Positions 1 through 5,902 of a stretch of DNA of 7,698 bases are shown here, one piece after another (position 1 is the first letter of the stretch; every line of letters starts with the position of its first letter). Both the position numbers and the translations under genes were made by a program. The stretch covers positions 1 through 7,698 of the forward strand of contig JAAOZY010000111.1 of NCBI GenBank assembly GCA_012274205.1, written 5' to 3'. The stretch comes from Betaproteobacteria bacterium (GTDB lineage Bacteria; Pseudomonadota; Gammaproteobacteria; Burkholderiales; SG8-39). The notes under the pieces were generated by a model, which did no database searches, was not told where the DNA came from, and saw only the letters and a program-made list of their open reading frames with translations.

Positions 1-1
1 A

Positions 2-544
2 GGCGTGTCCAACCCCTCGGCGCTGTTCCTGTCGCAGCACGACGGCCAGGTAGCGGGCTCCTGTGTGCTGGTGACGCAGGAAGGCACGCGCCCGCTGCTG
101 GTGGAAATCCAGGCGCTGGTGGACGAGGCGCACGCGCCCAATCCGCGCCGGCTGTCGGTGGGACTGGAGCAAAACCGCCTGGCGATGCTGCTCGCGGTAT
201 TGCACCGGCATGCGGGCATCGCGTGCTTCGATCAGGATGTGTTCGTCAACGCCGTGGGCGGCGTGAAAATCAGCGAGCCTGCCGCCGACCTCGCGGTGCT
301 GCTCGCCATCGTGTCCTCGCTGCGCGCCAAGCCGCTGCCGCAGAAGCTGGTGGTGTTCGGGGAAGTGGGCCTGGCGGGAGAAATCCGCCCGGCGCCGCGC
401 GGACAGGAACGGCTGCGCGAGGCGGCCAAGCTGGGATTCACGCACGCGATCATTCCCAAGGCGAACCTGCCGCGGCAGGCGATAGCCGGCCTGGAGATCT
501 TCGCCTGCGACCGCATCGAGGACGCGGTCGCGCGCCTGCGCTAG
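2..544 (+). CDS. radA: DNA repair protein RadA (Sms), C-terminal part, 5' end outside window
   Basis: RadA is a RecA-like ATPase that promotes branch migration during homologous recombination and repair. Only the last 180 residues are present. They open with GVSNPSALFLS, a conserved internal stretch of RadA, so the reading frame is open through the left edge and the GTG at position 5 is an internal valine, not a start. The segment is the C-terminal Lon-protease-like (S16-type fold) domain. Recognisable blocks are EGTRPLLVEIQALVD, NPRRLSVGLEQNRLAMLLAVLHRH, DVFVNAVGGVKI and FGEVGLAGEIRP. The N-terminal zinc finger, the Walker ATPase core and the KNRFG motif must lie upstream of the window. The gene ends at a TAG at 542-544 and converges on hpnE. 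Identification rests on family recognition and is firm. Confidence 0.95.
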   Translation, partial: GVSNPSALFLSQHDGQVAGSCVLVTQEGTRPLLVEIQALVDEAHAPNPRRLSVGLEQNRLAMLLAVLHRHAGIACFDQDVFVNAVGGVKISEPAADLAVLLAIVSSLRAKPLPQKLVVFGEVGLAGEIRPAPRGQERLREAAKLGFTHAIIPKANLPRQAIAGLEIFACDRIEDAVARLR

Positions 545-548
545 GCGT
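532..548 (+). other. Small hairpin over the radA stop codon
   Basis: CGCCT (533-537) pairs with AGGCG (543-547) around a 5-base loop, and a G·U pair (532/548) can extend the stem. The radA TAG at 542-544 sits partly in the loop and partly in the 3' arm. There is no T-tract after it, so it is at best a weak 3'-end structure. Confidence 0.35.
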
Positions 549-557
549 TGGTGGCGA

Positions 558-579
558 GCGAGGGGAAATTTCCCCTCGC
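558..579. terminator. Perfect palindrome between convergent radA and hpnE, possible bidirectional terminator
   Basis: A perfect 22-bp palindrome: GCGAGGGG (558-565), AAATTT in the centre, CCCCTCGC (572-579). As RNA it can form an 8-bp GC-rich stem with a 6-base loop on either strand. It lies between two convergent genes, where a shared terminator is expected. Neither strand has a T-run after the stem, so it is not a textbook intrinsic terminator. It could instead be an RNA-stabilising 3' structure or a protein-binding palindrome. Confidence 0.5.
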
Positions 580-594
580 GCTCCCCTGCATCGG

Positions 595-622
595 CCCGTT
601 GCAGAACGCCTTCTACAACGGG
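595..622 (-). terminator. Twelve-pair hairpin at the end of hpnE containing its stop codon
   Basis: On the minus-strand RNA, CCCGUUG pairs with CAACGGG, then U with G, then AGAA with UUCU, closing a GGCG loop. This gives 12 continuous pairs. On the plus strand the middle pair would be a C/A mismatch, so the fold favours the hpnE transcript. The hpnE TAG (615-613) is inside the stem. No U-tract follows. It is likely a 3'-end structure, either a terminator or protection from exonucleases. Confidence 0.45.
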
Positions 623-1902
623 TCTATTTCATGCTGCACCAAGGACGCGGCGAGCACACCGCTGCGCACGGCCGACTCCAGCGTGGCCGGGTAGTCGCCG
701 GCGGTGTAGTCGCCAGCGAGGTAAAGCCCTTCGACTTCAGTCCGGTTGGCCGGCCGCGTCATGCCGGGGCGGCAGGAAAAGGTGGCGCGCTTTTCCGCGA
801 TCACGCGCGACCACAGCGGCGCGGGCAGTCCCGGCAGGAACGCGGCCAGTTCGACCTGGATCGCTTGCGCGAGCGCATCCTGCGTAGCGTCCTGGTGCGC
901 ACCACGCGCGCTGATCACGGCCGCGAGCAATCCGTGCATGCCGTTGAGCCGGCCGCGGTCGAAGATCCACTGTATGTAGCCGCCGTCGAAGCCGGTCATC
1001 GCCTGCGGCATCGCGACGCCAGGCGGGTATTGCAGGTAGCAGGTGTAGATCGGCTCGTAGCCCAGCGCTGCCACATCGCGGCGCAGCGGCGCGAGCGCCG
1101 CGAAGCGTCCGAGCAGCGGGTCGAGCTGATGCGGCCCGACCGCGAGGATCACCTGGCGGTAGCGCTGCGCGCTCGCATCGAGGACGAAACCGTCCGCGGT
1201 CTTGTCCAGTACGCGCACCGGCGTGCCCAGCCGTATCGAACCGCCCCTGGCGCGCACGAAGGCTGCCGCGGGCTCGGGAAACAGGCGACCGAGGTCCGCG
1301 CGCGGGATCAGCAGGTCGGCGTTCGCGCGCGCGCCTCCAAGCGCGTCGCGCAGCACATTCAGGAATACCTGTGCCGATGCCTGCGCTGCGGGCGTGTTGA
1401 GCGCCGACACGCACAAGGGTTCCCACAGATAGCGCGCGAGCGCCCCGCCCTGCCCGTGCCGCCCGAGCAGTTCGGCCACCGGCATATCGGCGGCGAGGCG
1501 GTAGGCCTTGCGGCGCATTTCCGCCATGAAGCGGACGGCGCCCATGCGTTCGCCCCAGCTCAGGCCGGTGGCGCCGAACAGCGCAGCGGCGAGATGCAGC
1601 GGCGCCGGCAGGCGCGGCGCGCGCAGGCTGAATTTCCGCGGGAACTGGAGCGCGAGAGGCTGGCGCGCGAGCAGGCGCTCCGGATCGGCGCCGACCATGC
1701 GCATCAGGCGCAGGGTCTCACGGTAGGCGCCGATCAGGATATGCTGCCCGTTGTCCAGCACCTTGCCTTCGATTTCGACGCTGCGCGCGCGCCCGCCCAA
1801 ATGCCGCGCCGCTTCGAATACGGTGACGCGTTTGCCGGCGCGCGCGAGTTCGGCTGCCGCCGCCATGCCGGCCCAGCCGGCGCCGACGACCGCGACGTTC
1901 AC
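613..1902 (-). CDS. hpnE: Hydroxysqualene dehydroxylase / squalene-associated FAD-dependent desaturase HpnE
   Basis: HpnE is a flavin-dependent amine-oxidase-fold enzyme that reduces hydroxysqualene to squalene, the last step of the HpnCDE route. The product is 429 residues from the chosen start, a normal family length. The N-terminus is a dinucleotide-binding fold, VAVVGAGWAG, with glycines at 7, 9 and 12. It is followed by the LGGRAR motif (about 34-39) and DNGQH (50-54). The C-terminus carries the FAD-contacting block LYLAGDYTAGDYPATLES (about 394-411). I start at the GTG at 1902-1900, because it overlaps the hpnD stop as GTGA, which suggests translational coupling, and because the Rossmann strand begins directly after it. 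An in-frame GTG at 1923 would add seven residues and cannot be excluded. Neither start has a convincing Shine-Dalgarno sequence. It is the last gene of the cluster and converges on radA. Confidence 0.9.
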   Translation of the reverse strand: MNVAVVGAGWAGMAAAAELARAGKRVTVFEAARHLGGRARSVEIEGKVLDNGQHILIGAYRETLRLMRMVGADPERLLARQPLALQFPRKFSLRAPRLPAPLHLAAALFGATGLSWGERMGAVRFMAEMRRKAYRLAADMPVAELLGRHGQGGALARYLWEPLCVSALNTPAAQASAQVFLNVLRDALGGARANADLLIPRADLGRLFPEPAAAFVRARGGSIRLGTPVRVLDKTADGFVLDASAQRYRQVILAVGPHQLDPLLGRFAALAPLRRDVAALGYEPIYTCYLQYPPGVAMPQAMTGFDGGYIQWIFDRGRLNGMHGLLAAVISARGAHQDATQDALAQAIQVELAAFLPGLPAPLWSRVIAEKRATFSCRPGMTRPANRTEVEGLYLAGDYTAGDYPATLESAVRSGVLAASLVQHEIDPL

Positions 1903-2738
1903 GCCGTGACCCAGGTCTTCCACGCGATCCAGAGTTTGCGCACGGGCGTCAGCGCCGTGCGCTCATTCAGCACCTTGCAGCCGTCGTCCGCTATCTCGCG
2001 CAGCAGCGTGCGGTAGATCGCCGCCATCACCAGGCCAGGCCGCTGCGCCTTGCGGTCCGACGGCGGCAATTGCGCGAACGCATCGCGGTAGCAGCGCTCA
2101 GCGCGCTCGATCTGGTAGTTCATCAGGCGCACGAAGTTCTCGCTCTGGCGCGCGTGCAGGATGTCGGCGGGGCTGACTCCGAACTGCCGCAATTCGTCCA
2201 GCGGAAGATAGATGCGCCCCTTGCGGCTGTCCTCGCCGACGTCGCGGATGATGTTGGTGAGCTGGAATGCGAGGCCCAGGGTATGGGCGTAGGCAAGGGT
2301 GCGCTCGTCGCGATAGCCGAATATGGACGCCGCAAGCAGGCCCACCACGCCGGCGACGCGATGGCAGTACAGCTCCAGCGCGGCGAAATCGAGATAGCGG
2401 TTCTGGCTCAAATCCATTTCCATGCCGTCGATGATCTCGGACAGGTGTTCGCGCTTGATGCCGAATGGCGCGAGCGCCGGTGCGAGCGCCCGCGTCACCG
2501 GATGCTGCGGCGCGCCGGCATACAGCCGGGCGAGTTCCTGGCGCCACCATGCAAGCTTGGTGCGCGCGATGCCGGTATCGGCGCATTCGTCTACGACATC
2601 GTCGACCTCGCGGCAGAAAGCGTAGAGCGCGGTGATGGCGCGGCGGCGCTGCGGCGGCAGGAACAGGAAGGAGTAATAAAAGCTCGATCCGCTCCGGGCC
2701 GCCTTGTCTTGACAGTATTCGTCGGGGGTCACGGACAT
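1899..2738 (-). CDS. hpnD: Presqualene diphosphate synthase HpnD
   Basis: HpnD condenses two farnesyl diphosphates to presqualene diphosphate, the first step of the bacterial squalene route. The product is 279 residues, typical for the family, and is an all-helical trans-isoprenyl synthase. Both aspartate-rich magnesium-diphosphate motifs are intact: DDVVDE at 46-51 and DVGED at 166-170, the latter inside QLTNIIRDVGEDSRKGRIYLP. The N-terminal DEYCQDKAARSGSSFYYSF is characteristic. The ATG at 2738-2736 was chosen because family similarity begins there. The frame stays open to an ATG at 2831, but the extra 31 residues (cysteine-rich, overlapping the end of hpnC) do not look like the family. No strong ribosome binding site is visible before the start. 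It lies 52 bp after hpnC and overlaps hpnE by 4 bp. Confidence 0.93.
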   Translation of the reverse strand: MSVTPDEYCQDKAARSGSSFYYSFLFLPPQRRRAITALYAFCREVDDVVDECADTGIARTKLAWWRQELARLYAGAPQHPVTRALAPALAPFGIKREHLSEIIDGMEMDLSQNRYLDFAALELYCHRVAGVVGLLAASIFGYRDERTLAYAHTLGLAFQLTNIIRDVGEDSRKGRIYLPLDELRQFGVSPADILHARQSENFVRLMNYQIERAERCYRDAFAQLPPSDRKAQRPGLVMAAIYRTLLREIADDGCKVLNERTALTPVRKLWIAWKTWVTA

Positions 2739-2790
2739 TCCGCAATCGGCTTCACAGGTTTCCGCAGCACAAAAAATCGGCAGCGCGCCC

Positions 2791-3600
2791 TCAGCGTGCC
2801 AGCGCCCGGAACAACAACAGGGGCCAGTCATGCGCGCGCAACACTGGCCGCCGATGGTAGACGTCGCCTTCGGCCTTGTCTATTTTTTCGAGTATGCGCA
2901 GGCCGCCCTGGACGATGGTGCGGATTTCCAGGCCGATGCGCCCGGGCAGCGCGCGGCCGAGCGGCGCCCCGGATTGCATCAGCTCGCGTGCGCGCGCGGT
3001 CTGGAAGCGCATCAGCGTTTTCCATTGGCCGGAACTGTCGCCCGCGGCAATCTGTGCTTCGCTCACGCCATGGCGCCGCAGTTCGTCCTGCGGCAGGTAG
3101 ACGAGGTCTTTGCGCCAGTCGATCGCCACGTCCTGCCAGAAGTTGATCAGCTGCAGGCTGCTGCAGATGGCGTCGGAATAGCTCAGATTCTCCCCGCGCG
3201 CAGCACCGAACAAATGCAGCAGCAGCCGGCCCACGGGATTGGCCGAGCGGCGGCAGTAGTCCATGAGTTCGGCGAAGTTCTCGTAGCGCTTTTTCACCAC
3301 ATCCTGGGAAAACGCGTCGAGCAGATCGTAAAACAGCTGCAACGGCAGCCGGTAGGCGCGCACCACCGCTCCGAGTTCGGCAAACAGCGCCTGCCCCGGT
3401 GGCAAACCGGCCTCCATTCGCCGCAGTTCCTGCCGATAGTCATCCAACCGCGCCAGCCTGCTGGCCGGCGGCAGCTCGCCTTCGTCGGCGAAATCGTCGG
3501 CCGAGCGCGCGAAGCGGTAAATAACCGAGACCGGATGGCGCAGCGGCGCCGGCAGGAGTACCGAGGCGACCGGGAAATTCTCGTAGTGGCCGGCGGACAT
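2791..3600 (-). CDS. hpnC: Hydroxysqualene synthase HpnC
   Basis: HpnC converts presqualene diphosphate to hydroxysqualene, the second step before HpnE. The product is 269 residues. It opens with GHYENFPVAS, the typical HpnC N-terminus, which distinguishes it from the paralogous HpnD. The two aspartate-rich motifs are SADDFADE (33-40) and, within NFWQDVAIDW (153-162), aspartates 157 and 161. LVYLPQDEL follows, as in squalene/phytoene synthases. The ATG at 3600-3598 is chosen because the frame upstream of it runs through the promoter region and the tRNA-Leu gene, so the longer open frame cannot be real. It is the first gene of the cluster; a TATACT element about 40 bp upstream could be its promoter. 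There is no clear Shine-Dalgarno sequence. The HpnC/HpnD assignment is by sequence motif and gene order, and is firm. Confidence 0.93.
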   Translation of the reverse strand: MSAGHYENFPVASVLLPAPLRHPVSVIYRFARSADDFADEGELPPASRLARLDDYRQELRRMEAGLPPGQALFAELGAVVRAYRLPLQLFYDLLDAFSQDVVKKRYENFAELMDYCRRSANPVGRLLLHLFGAARGENLSYSDAICSSLQLINFWQDVAIDWRKDLVYLPQDELRRHGVSEAQIAAGDSSGQWKTLMRFQTARARELMQSGAPLGRALPGRIGLEIRTIVQGGLRILEKIDKAEGDVYHRRPVLRAHDWPLLLFRALAR

Positions 3601-3636
3601 TCGATTGAAATTCTTGAGGATTTGGCAAATCTCGGG

Positions 3637-3666
3637 CTGACAGTATAGGGGGAAATCGCGTAAAAT
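3637..3666 (+). promoter_or_regulatory. Sigma-70 type promoter reading towards tRNA-Leu and tig
   Basis: CTGACA (3637-3642) matches TTGACA at five of six bases. After an 18-bp spacer, TAAAAT (3661-3666) matches TATAAT at five of six. Predicted start is near 3673, just before the tRNA-like element and about 85 bases before mature tRNA-Leu. It is the best promoter match I see between hpnC and tig, so it probably drives the tRNA and perhaps the downstream operon. Position 3642 is shared with the putative hpnC -10 on the other strand. Confidence 0.6.
3642..3647 (-). promoter_or_regulatory. Putative -10 element of the hpnC promoter
   Basis: On the minus strand TATACT (3647-3642) matches the TATAAT consensus at five of six bases. 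It would start transcription near 3635, leaving a leader of about 35 bases before hpnC. No good -35 hexamer lies at 16-18 bp spacing (the candidate at 17 bp is CGCAAT), so the promoter may need an activator. It overlaps the -35 of the opposite promoter. Confidence 0.4.
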
Positions 3667-3702
3667 TGCGCCTGCGCGAAGGTGGTGGAATCGACAGGCG
3701 CA
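3667..3702. repeat. 8-bp inverted repeat next to the tRNA promoter
   Basis: TGCGCCTG (3667-3674) and CAGGCGCA (3695-3702) are perfect inverted copies separated by 20 bp. A third partial copy, TGCGCC, is at 3721-3726 and can also pair with the middle one. The first arm directly abuts the -10 box and spans the predicted start. It could be a binding site or simply reflect tRNA-derived stem sequence; the function is unknown. Confidence 0.4.
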
Positions 3703-3750
3703 CCCGCTTCGGGTGCGGAATGCGCCGGTTGATTCGGTAATATCCCGCCA
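3676..3750 (+). pseudogene. Degenerate tRNA-Leu-like element (anticodon-position CGG)
   Basis: The first 39 bases (3676-3714) align without gaps to the 5' half of tRNA-Leu at 3758-3796, with 27 identities. They keep T8, the 3-bp D-stem (GTG/CGC), an 11-base D-loop starting GAAT, A26 and a 7-base anticodon loop TTCGGGT with T33. The anticodon position (3710-3712) reads CGG; a tRNA-Leu(CAG) loop would differ by one base. The anticodon stem has four of five pairs. The 3' half is poor. A 7-base loop (3728-3734) on a short stem sits where a T-arm belongs, and the element ends GCCA at 3747-3750. The acceptor stem pairs at only four of seven positions, and the long variable arm of tRNA-Leu is absent. 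It is most likely a decayed tandem tRNA-Leu copy. A working tRNA is unlikely, and chance similarity in the 3' half is possible. Confidence 0.45.
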
Positions 3751-3757
3751 GTACAGC

Positions 3758-3842
3758 GCCCAGGTGGCGGAATTGGTAGACGCAGCAGGTTTAGGTCCTG
3801 CCGCCGCAAGGTGTGGGGGTTCGAGTCCCTTCCTGGGCACCA
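3758..3842 (+). tRNA. tRNA-Leu, anticodon UAG
   Basis: This is an intact 85-base class II tRNA. The acceptor stem GCCCAGG (3758-3764) pairs fully with CCTGGGC (3832-3838), followed by discriminator A and an encoded CCA (3840-3842). The D-arm is GCG with loop GAATTGGTAGA and CGC. The anticodon stem GCAGG/CCTGC encloses loop TTTAGGT, giving anticodon TAG at 3792-3794, which reads CUA and other CUN leucine codons. A long variable arm (about 3802-3814) is present as expected for leucine. The T-loop TTCGAGT (3820-3826) sits on GGGGG/CCCTT, with two G·U pairs at the base. It lies directly upstream of tig on the same strand, with no clear terminator between them, so a shared primary transcript is plausible. 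Confidence 0.97.
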
Positions 3843-3922
3843 TGCCGCGGGCTTGAGTGGGTTGCGAACAGGGAGCGTTCCCTTTCGGTTTCCCGGTTTA
3901 TTGCAGATTTTGAGGGAATTTG

Positions 3923-5227
3923 ATGCAAACAAGTTTGGAGAATCTGGGCTCGCTGGAACGCCGGCTCAATATGGCGGTTCCGGTCGATGAAATCGAGAAG
4001 CAGGTCGGCGACCGTCTGAAGAAGATGTCGCGCACCCTGCGCATGGCGGGTTTCCGTCCGGGCAAAGTGCCGCTGAAACTGGTTGCCCAGCAATACGGGC
4101 CGCAGGTGCGCTCCGAGGTGATCGGCGACGCGGTGCAGAAGGCGTTCAGCGATGCGGTGCGCGAGCAGAACCTCAAGGTGGCGGGCTATCCGCGCATCGA
4201 GCCCAAGGCGGGCGAGGCCGATGCAAAGAACATCGAATTCAGCGCGACCTTCGAGATCTACCCGGAAGTGGTGCCGGGCGACATCTCGGCGGGCAAGATC
4301 GAGCGTGCCGTGCTCACGGTGGGCGAGGCGGAGGTCGACAAGACCCTGCAGATTCTGCGCAAGCAGCGCCAGCATTTCCACAAAGTGGAGCGTGCGGCGG
4401 CAGCGGGCGACCGCGTGACCGCGGACTTCCTGGGCAAGATCGACGGCGTAGAGTTCACCGGCGGCAAGGCCAGCGATTTCGTGTTCGTGCTGGGCGAGAA
4501 GCAGATGCTGCCAGAGTTCGAGGCCAATACGCTGGGACTTGCGGCCGGGTCGGGCAAGACCTTCGATGTCAGTTTCCCGGCGGACTATCACGGCAAGGAT
4601 GTGGCCGGGAAAACCGCCAGCTTCGAGCTTACGCTAAAGCTGGTGGAGGAGCCGCACCTGCCCGAATTGGACGCGGAATTCGCGCGCTCGCTCGGCGTGG
4701 CGGACGGCGATCTGGCGAAGATGCGCGCAGAAGTGAAGGCGAATATCGAGCGCGAGGTGAAGAAGCGCAGCCAGGCCGACCTCAAGGACAAGGTTATGCA
4801 GGTGCTGCTGGATGCGACCAAGATCGAACTGCCCAAGACGCTGGTCGAGATGGAAGCACAGCGCCTGGTGCAGGCGGCACGCGCCGACCTGGAGGCGCGC
4901 GGCATGAAAATGGAGCAGATGCCGATCAACCCCGAGATGTTCGAGCAGCAGGCCCAGCGCCGCGTATCGCTCGGGCTGATCGTCGCCGAACTGGTGAAGG
5001 CGCATGACCTTGCCGCCAAGCCGGAGCAGGTGCGCGCCCTGGTGGCGGAGCAGGCCGAGAGCTACGAGCAGCCGGATGAGGTGGTAAAATGGATTTACTC
5101 ACAGCCGCAGCGCCTGTCTGAAATGGAAAGCCTGGCGCTGGAAGACAATGTCGTTGCCTGGGTGCTGGCGCGTGCGAAAGTCGAGGACAAGGTCGTGAAT
5201 TTTGACGAATTTATGGGGAAGGCATGA
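3923..5227 (+). CDS. tig: Trigger factor, ribosome-associated chaperone and peptidyl-prolyl isomerase
   Basis: Trigger factor binds at the ribosomal exit tunnel and shields nascent chains. The product is 434 residues, close to the 432 of the E. coli protein. The N-terminal ribosome-binding domain carries the signature GFRPGKVP at 43-50. A FKBP-type isomerase domain follows (about 150-245; GDRVTADFLGKIDGVEFTGG is its start), and a helical C-terminal chaperone domain ends the protein. The ATG at 3923 is chosen because GAGGGA (3912-3917) lies 5 bases upstream; an in-frame TTG directly before it is a less likely start. The 80 bp between tRNA-Leu and the start show no convincing promoter, only a 5-bp hairpin at 3870-3883. 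The tig stop overlaps the clpP start as ATGA. Confidence 0.97.
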   Translation: MQTSLENLGSLERRLNMAVPVDEIEKQVGDRLKKMSRTLRMAGFRPGKVPLKLVAQQYGPQVRSEVIGDAVQKAFSDAVREQNLKVAGYPRIEPKAGEADAKNIEFSATFEIYPEVVPGDISAGKIERAVLTVGEAEVDKTLQILRKQRQHFHKVERAAAAGDRVTADFLGKIDGVEFTGGKASDFVFVLGEKQMLPEFEANTLGLAAGSGKTFDVSFPADYHGKDVAGKTASFELTLKLVEEPHLPELDAEFARSLGVADGDLAKMRAEVKANIEREVKKRSQADLKDKVMQVLLDATKIELPKTLVEMEAQRLVQAARADLEARGMKMEQMPINPEMFEQQAQRRVSLGLIVAELVKAHDLAAKPEQVRALVAEQAESYEQPDEVVKWIYSQPQRLSEMESLALEDNVVAWVLARAKVEDKVVNFDEFMGKA

Positions 5228-5895
5228 TACAGCCTGGGTGGGCGCCGCAAGCGGCGGGATGGACCGAACACCGGGCCGGATACGAGGCTCCGCAGGGCCT
5301 GGGCTTGATCCCCATGGTGATCGAGCAGAGTGGCCGCGGTGAGCGCGCCTATGACATCTATTCGCGCCTGCTGAAGGAGCGCGTGGTGTTCCTGGTGGGC
5401 GTGGTAAATGAGATGACGGCCAACCTGATCGTGGCCCAGCTGCTGTTCCTGGAGTCGGAAAATCCGGACAAGGACATCTCGTTCTACATCAATTCGCCCG
5501 GCGGCTCGGTGTCGGCCGGACTGGCCATCTACGACACGATGCAATTCATCAAGCCGGACGTGAGCACCCTGTGCGTGGGCCAGGCTGCCAGCATGGGATC
5601 GTTCCTGCTTGCGGCGGGGACCAAGGGCAAGCGCTACTGCCTGCCCAATTCGCGCGTCATGATCCATCAGCCCATGGGCGGTTTCCAGGGGCAGGCTTCT
5701 GACATCGAAATCCACGCCAAGGAAATTCTTTACCTGCGCGGCCGGCTGAACGAAATGCTGGCGCTGCATACCGGACAGAGCGTCGAGACCATTGCGCACG
5801 ATACCGACCGGGACAATTTCATGTCCGCTGACGAAGCGGTGAAATACGGCATCGTGGACAACGTGCTGAGCAATCGCGCCGACACCAAGAAGTGA
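5224..5895 (+). CDS. clpP: ATP-dependent Clp protease proteolytic subunit ClpP
   Basis: ClpP forms the double-heptamer serine protease chamber that degrades proteins fed in by ClpX or ClpA. The product is 223 residues. The catalytic triad is complete: Ser123 in GQAASMGSF, His148 in MIHQP and Asp197 in TDRDNF, with the same spacing as the E. coli enzyme. The glycine-rich SPGGSVSAG (91-99) lies before the active serine. The mature protein probably begins around residues 27-31 (LGLIPMVIEQSGRGE), so the N-terminus is a propeptide somewhat longer than the 14 residues of E. coli. The start ATG overlaps the tig stop by 4 bp, with GGGGAAGG (5215-5222) as a close ribosome binding sequence, so translation is probably coupled to tig. 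clpX follows after 7 bp. Confidence 0.97.
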   Translation: MIQPGWAPQAAGWTEHRAGYEAPQGLGLIPMVIEQSGRGERAYDIYSRLLKERVVFLVGVVNEMTANLIVAQLLFLESENPDKDISFYINSPGGSVSAGLAIYDTMQFIKPDVSTLCVGQAASMGSFLLAAGTKGKRYCLPNSRVMIHQPMGGFQGQASDIEIHAKEILYLRGRLNEMLALHTGQSVETIAHDTDRDNFMSADEAVKYGIVDNVLSNRADTKK

Positions 5896-5902
5896 GGTTG
5901 AA

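Noticed and set aside
223..2016. Long plus-strand open frame of 597 codons antisense to hpnE
   Set aside because: Its translation is arginine- and alanine-rich with no recognisable domain. It overlaps radA and runs opposite to a clear hpnE; such frames are common in high-GC DNA.
2070..3146. Plus-strand open frame of 358 codons antisense to hpnD and hpnC
   Set aside because: It spans two well-supported minus-strand genes, has low-complexity composition and shows no family motif, so it is a GC-driven shadow.
3729..3757. A closer tRNA-Leu promoter, using TTGATT (3729-3734) or TAATAT (3738-3743)
   Set aside because: TTGATT has only TACAGC at the right distance, and TAATAT has only GCGGAA as a -35. 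Both are much weaker than CTGACA/TAAAAT at 3637-3666.
3676..3842. Integrative-element attachment site at the tRNA-Leu pair
   Set aside because: The similarity lies in the 5' halves, while attachment duplications usually copy the 3' half. No integrase or foreign-looking gene is nearby.
3601..3843. N-terminal extension of hpnC up to 3843
   Set aside because: The extension would be translated from the complement of the tRNA-Leu gene and the promoter region. HpnC similarity starts at the ATG at 3600.
3870..3883. AGGGA/TCCCT hairpin between tRNA-Leu and tig as an intrinsic terminator
   Set aside because: Only five pairs, and the T-rich stretch after it is interrupted by C and G. Too weak to call.
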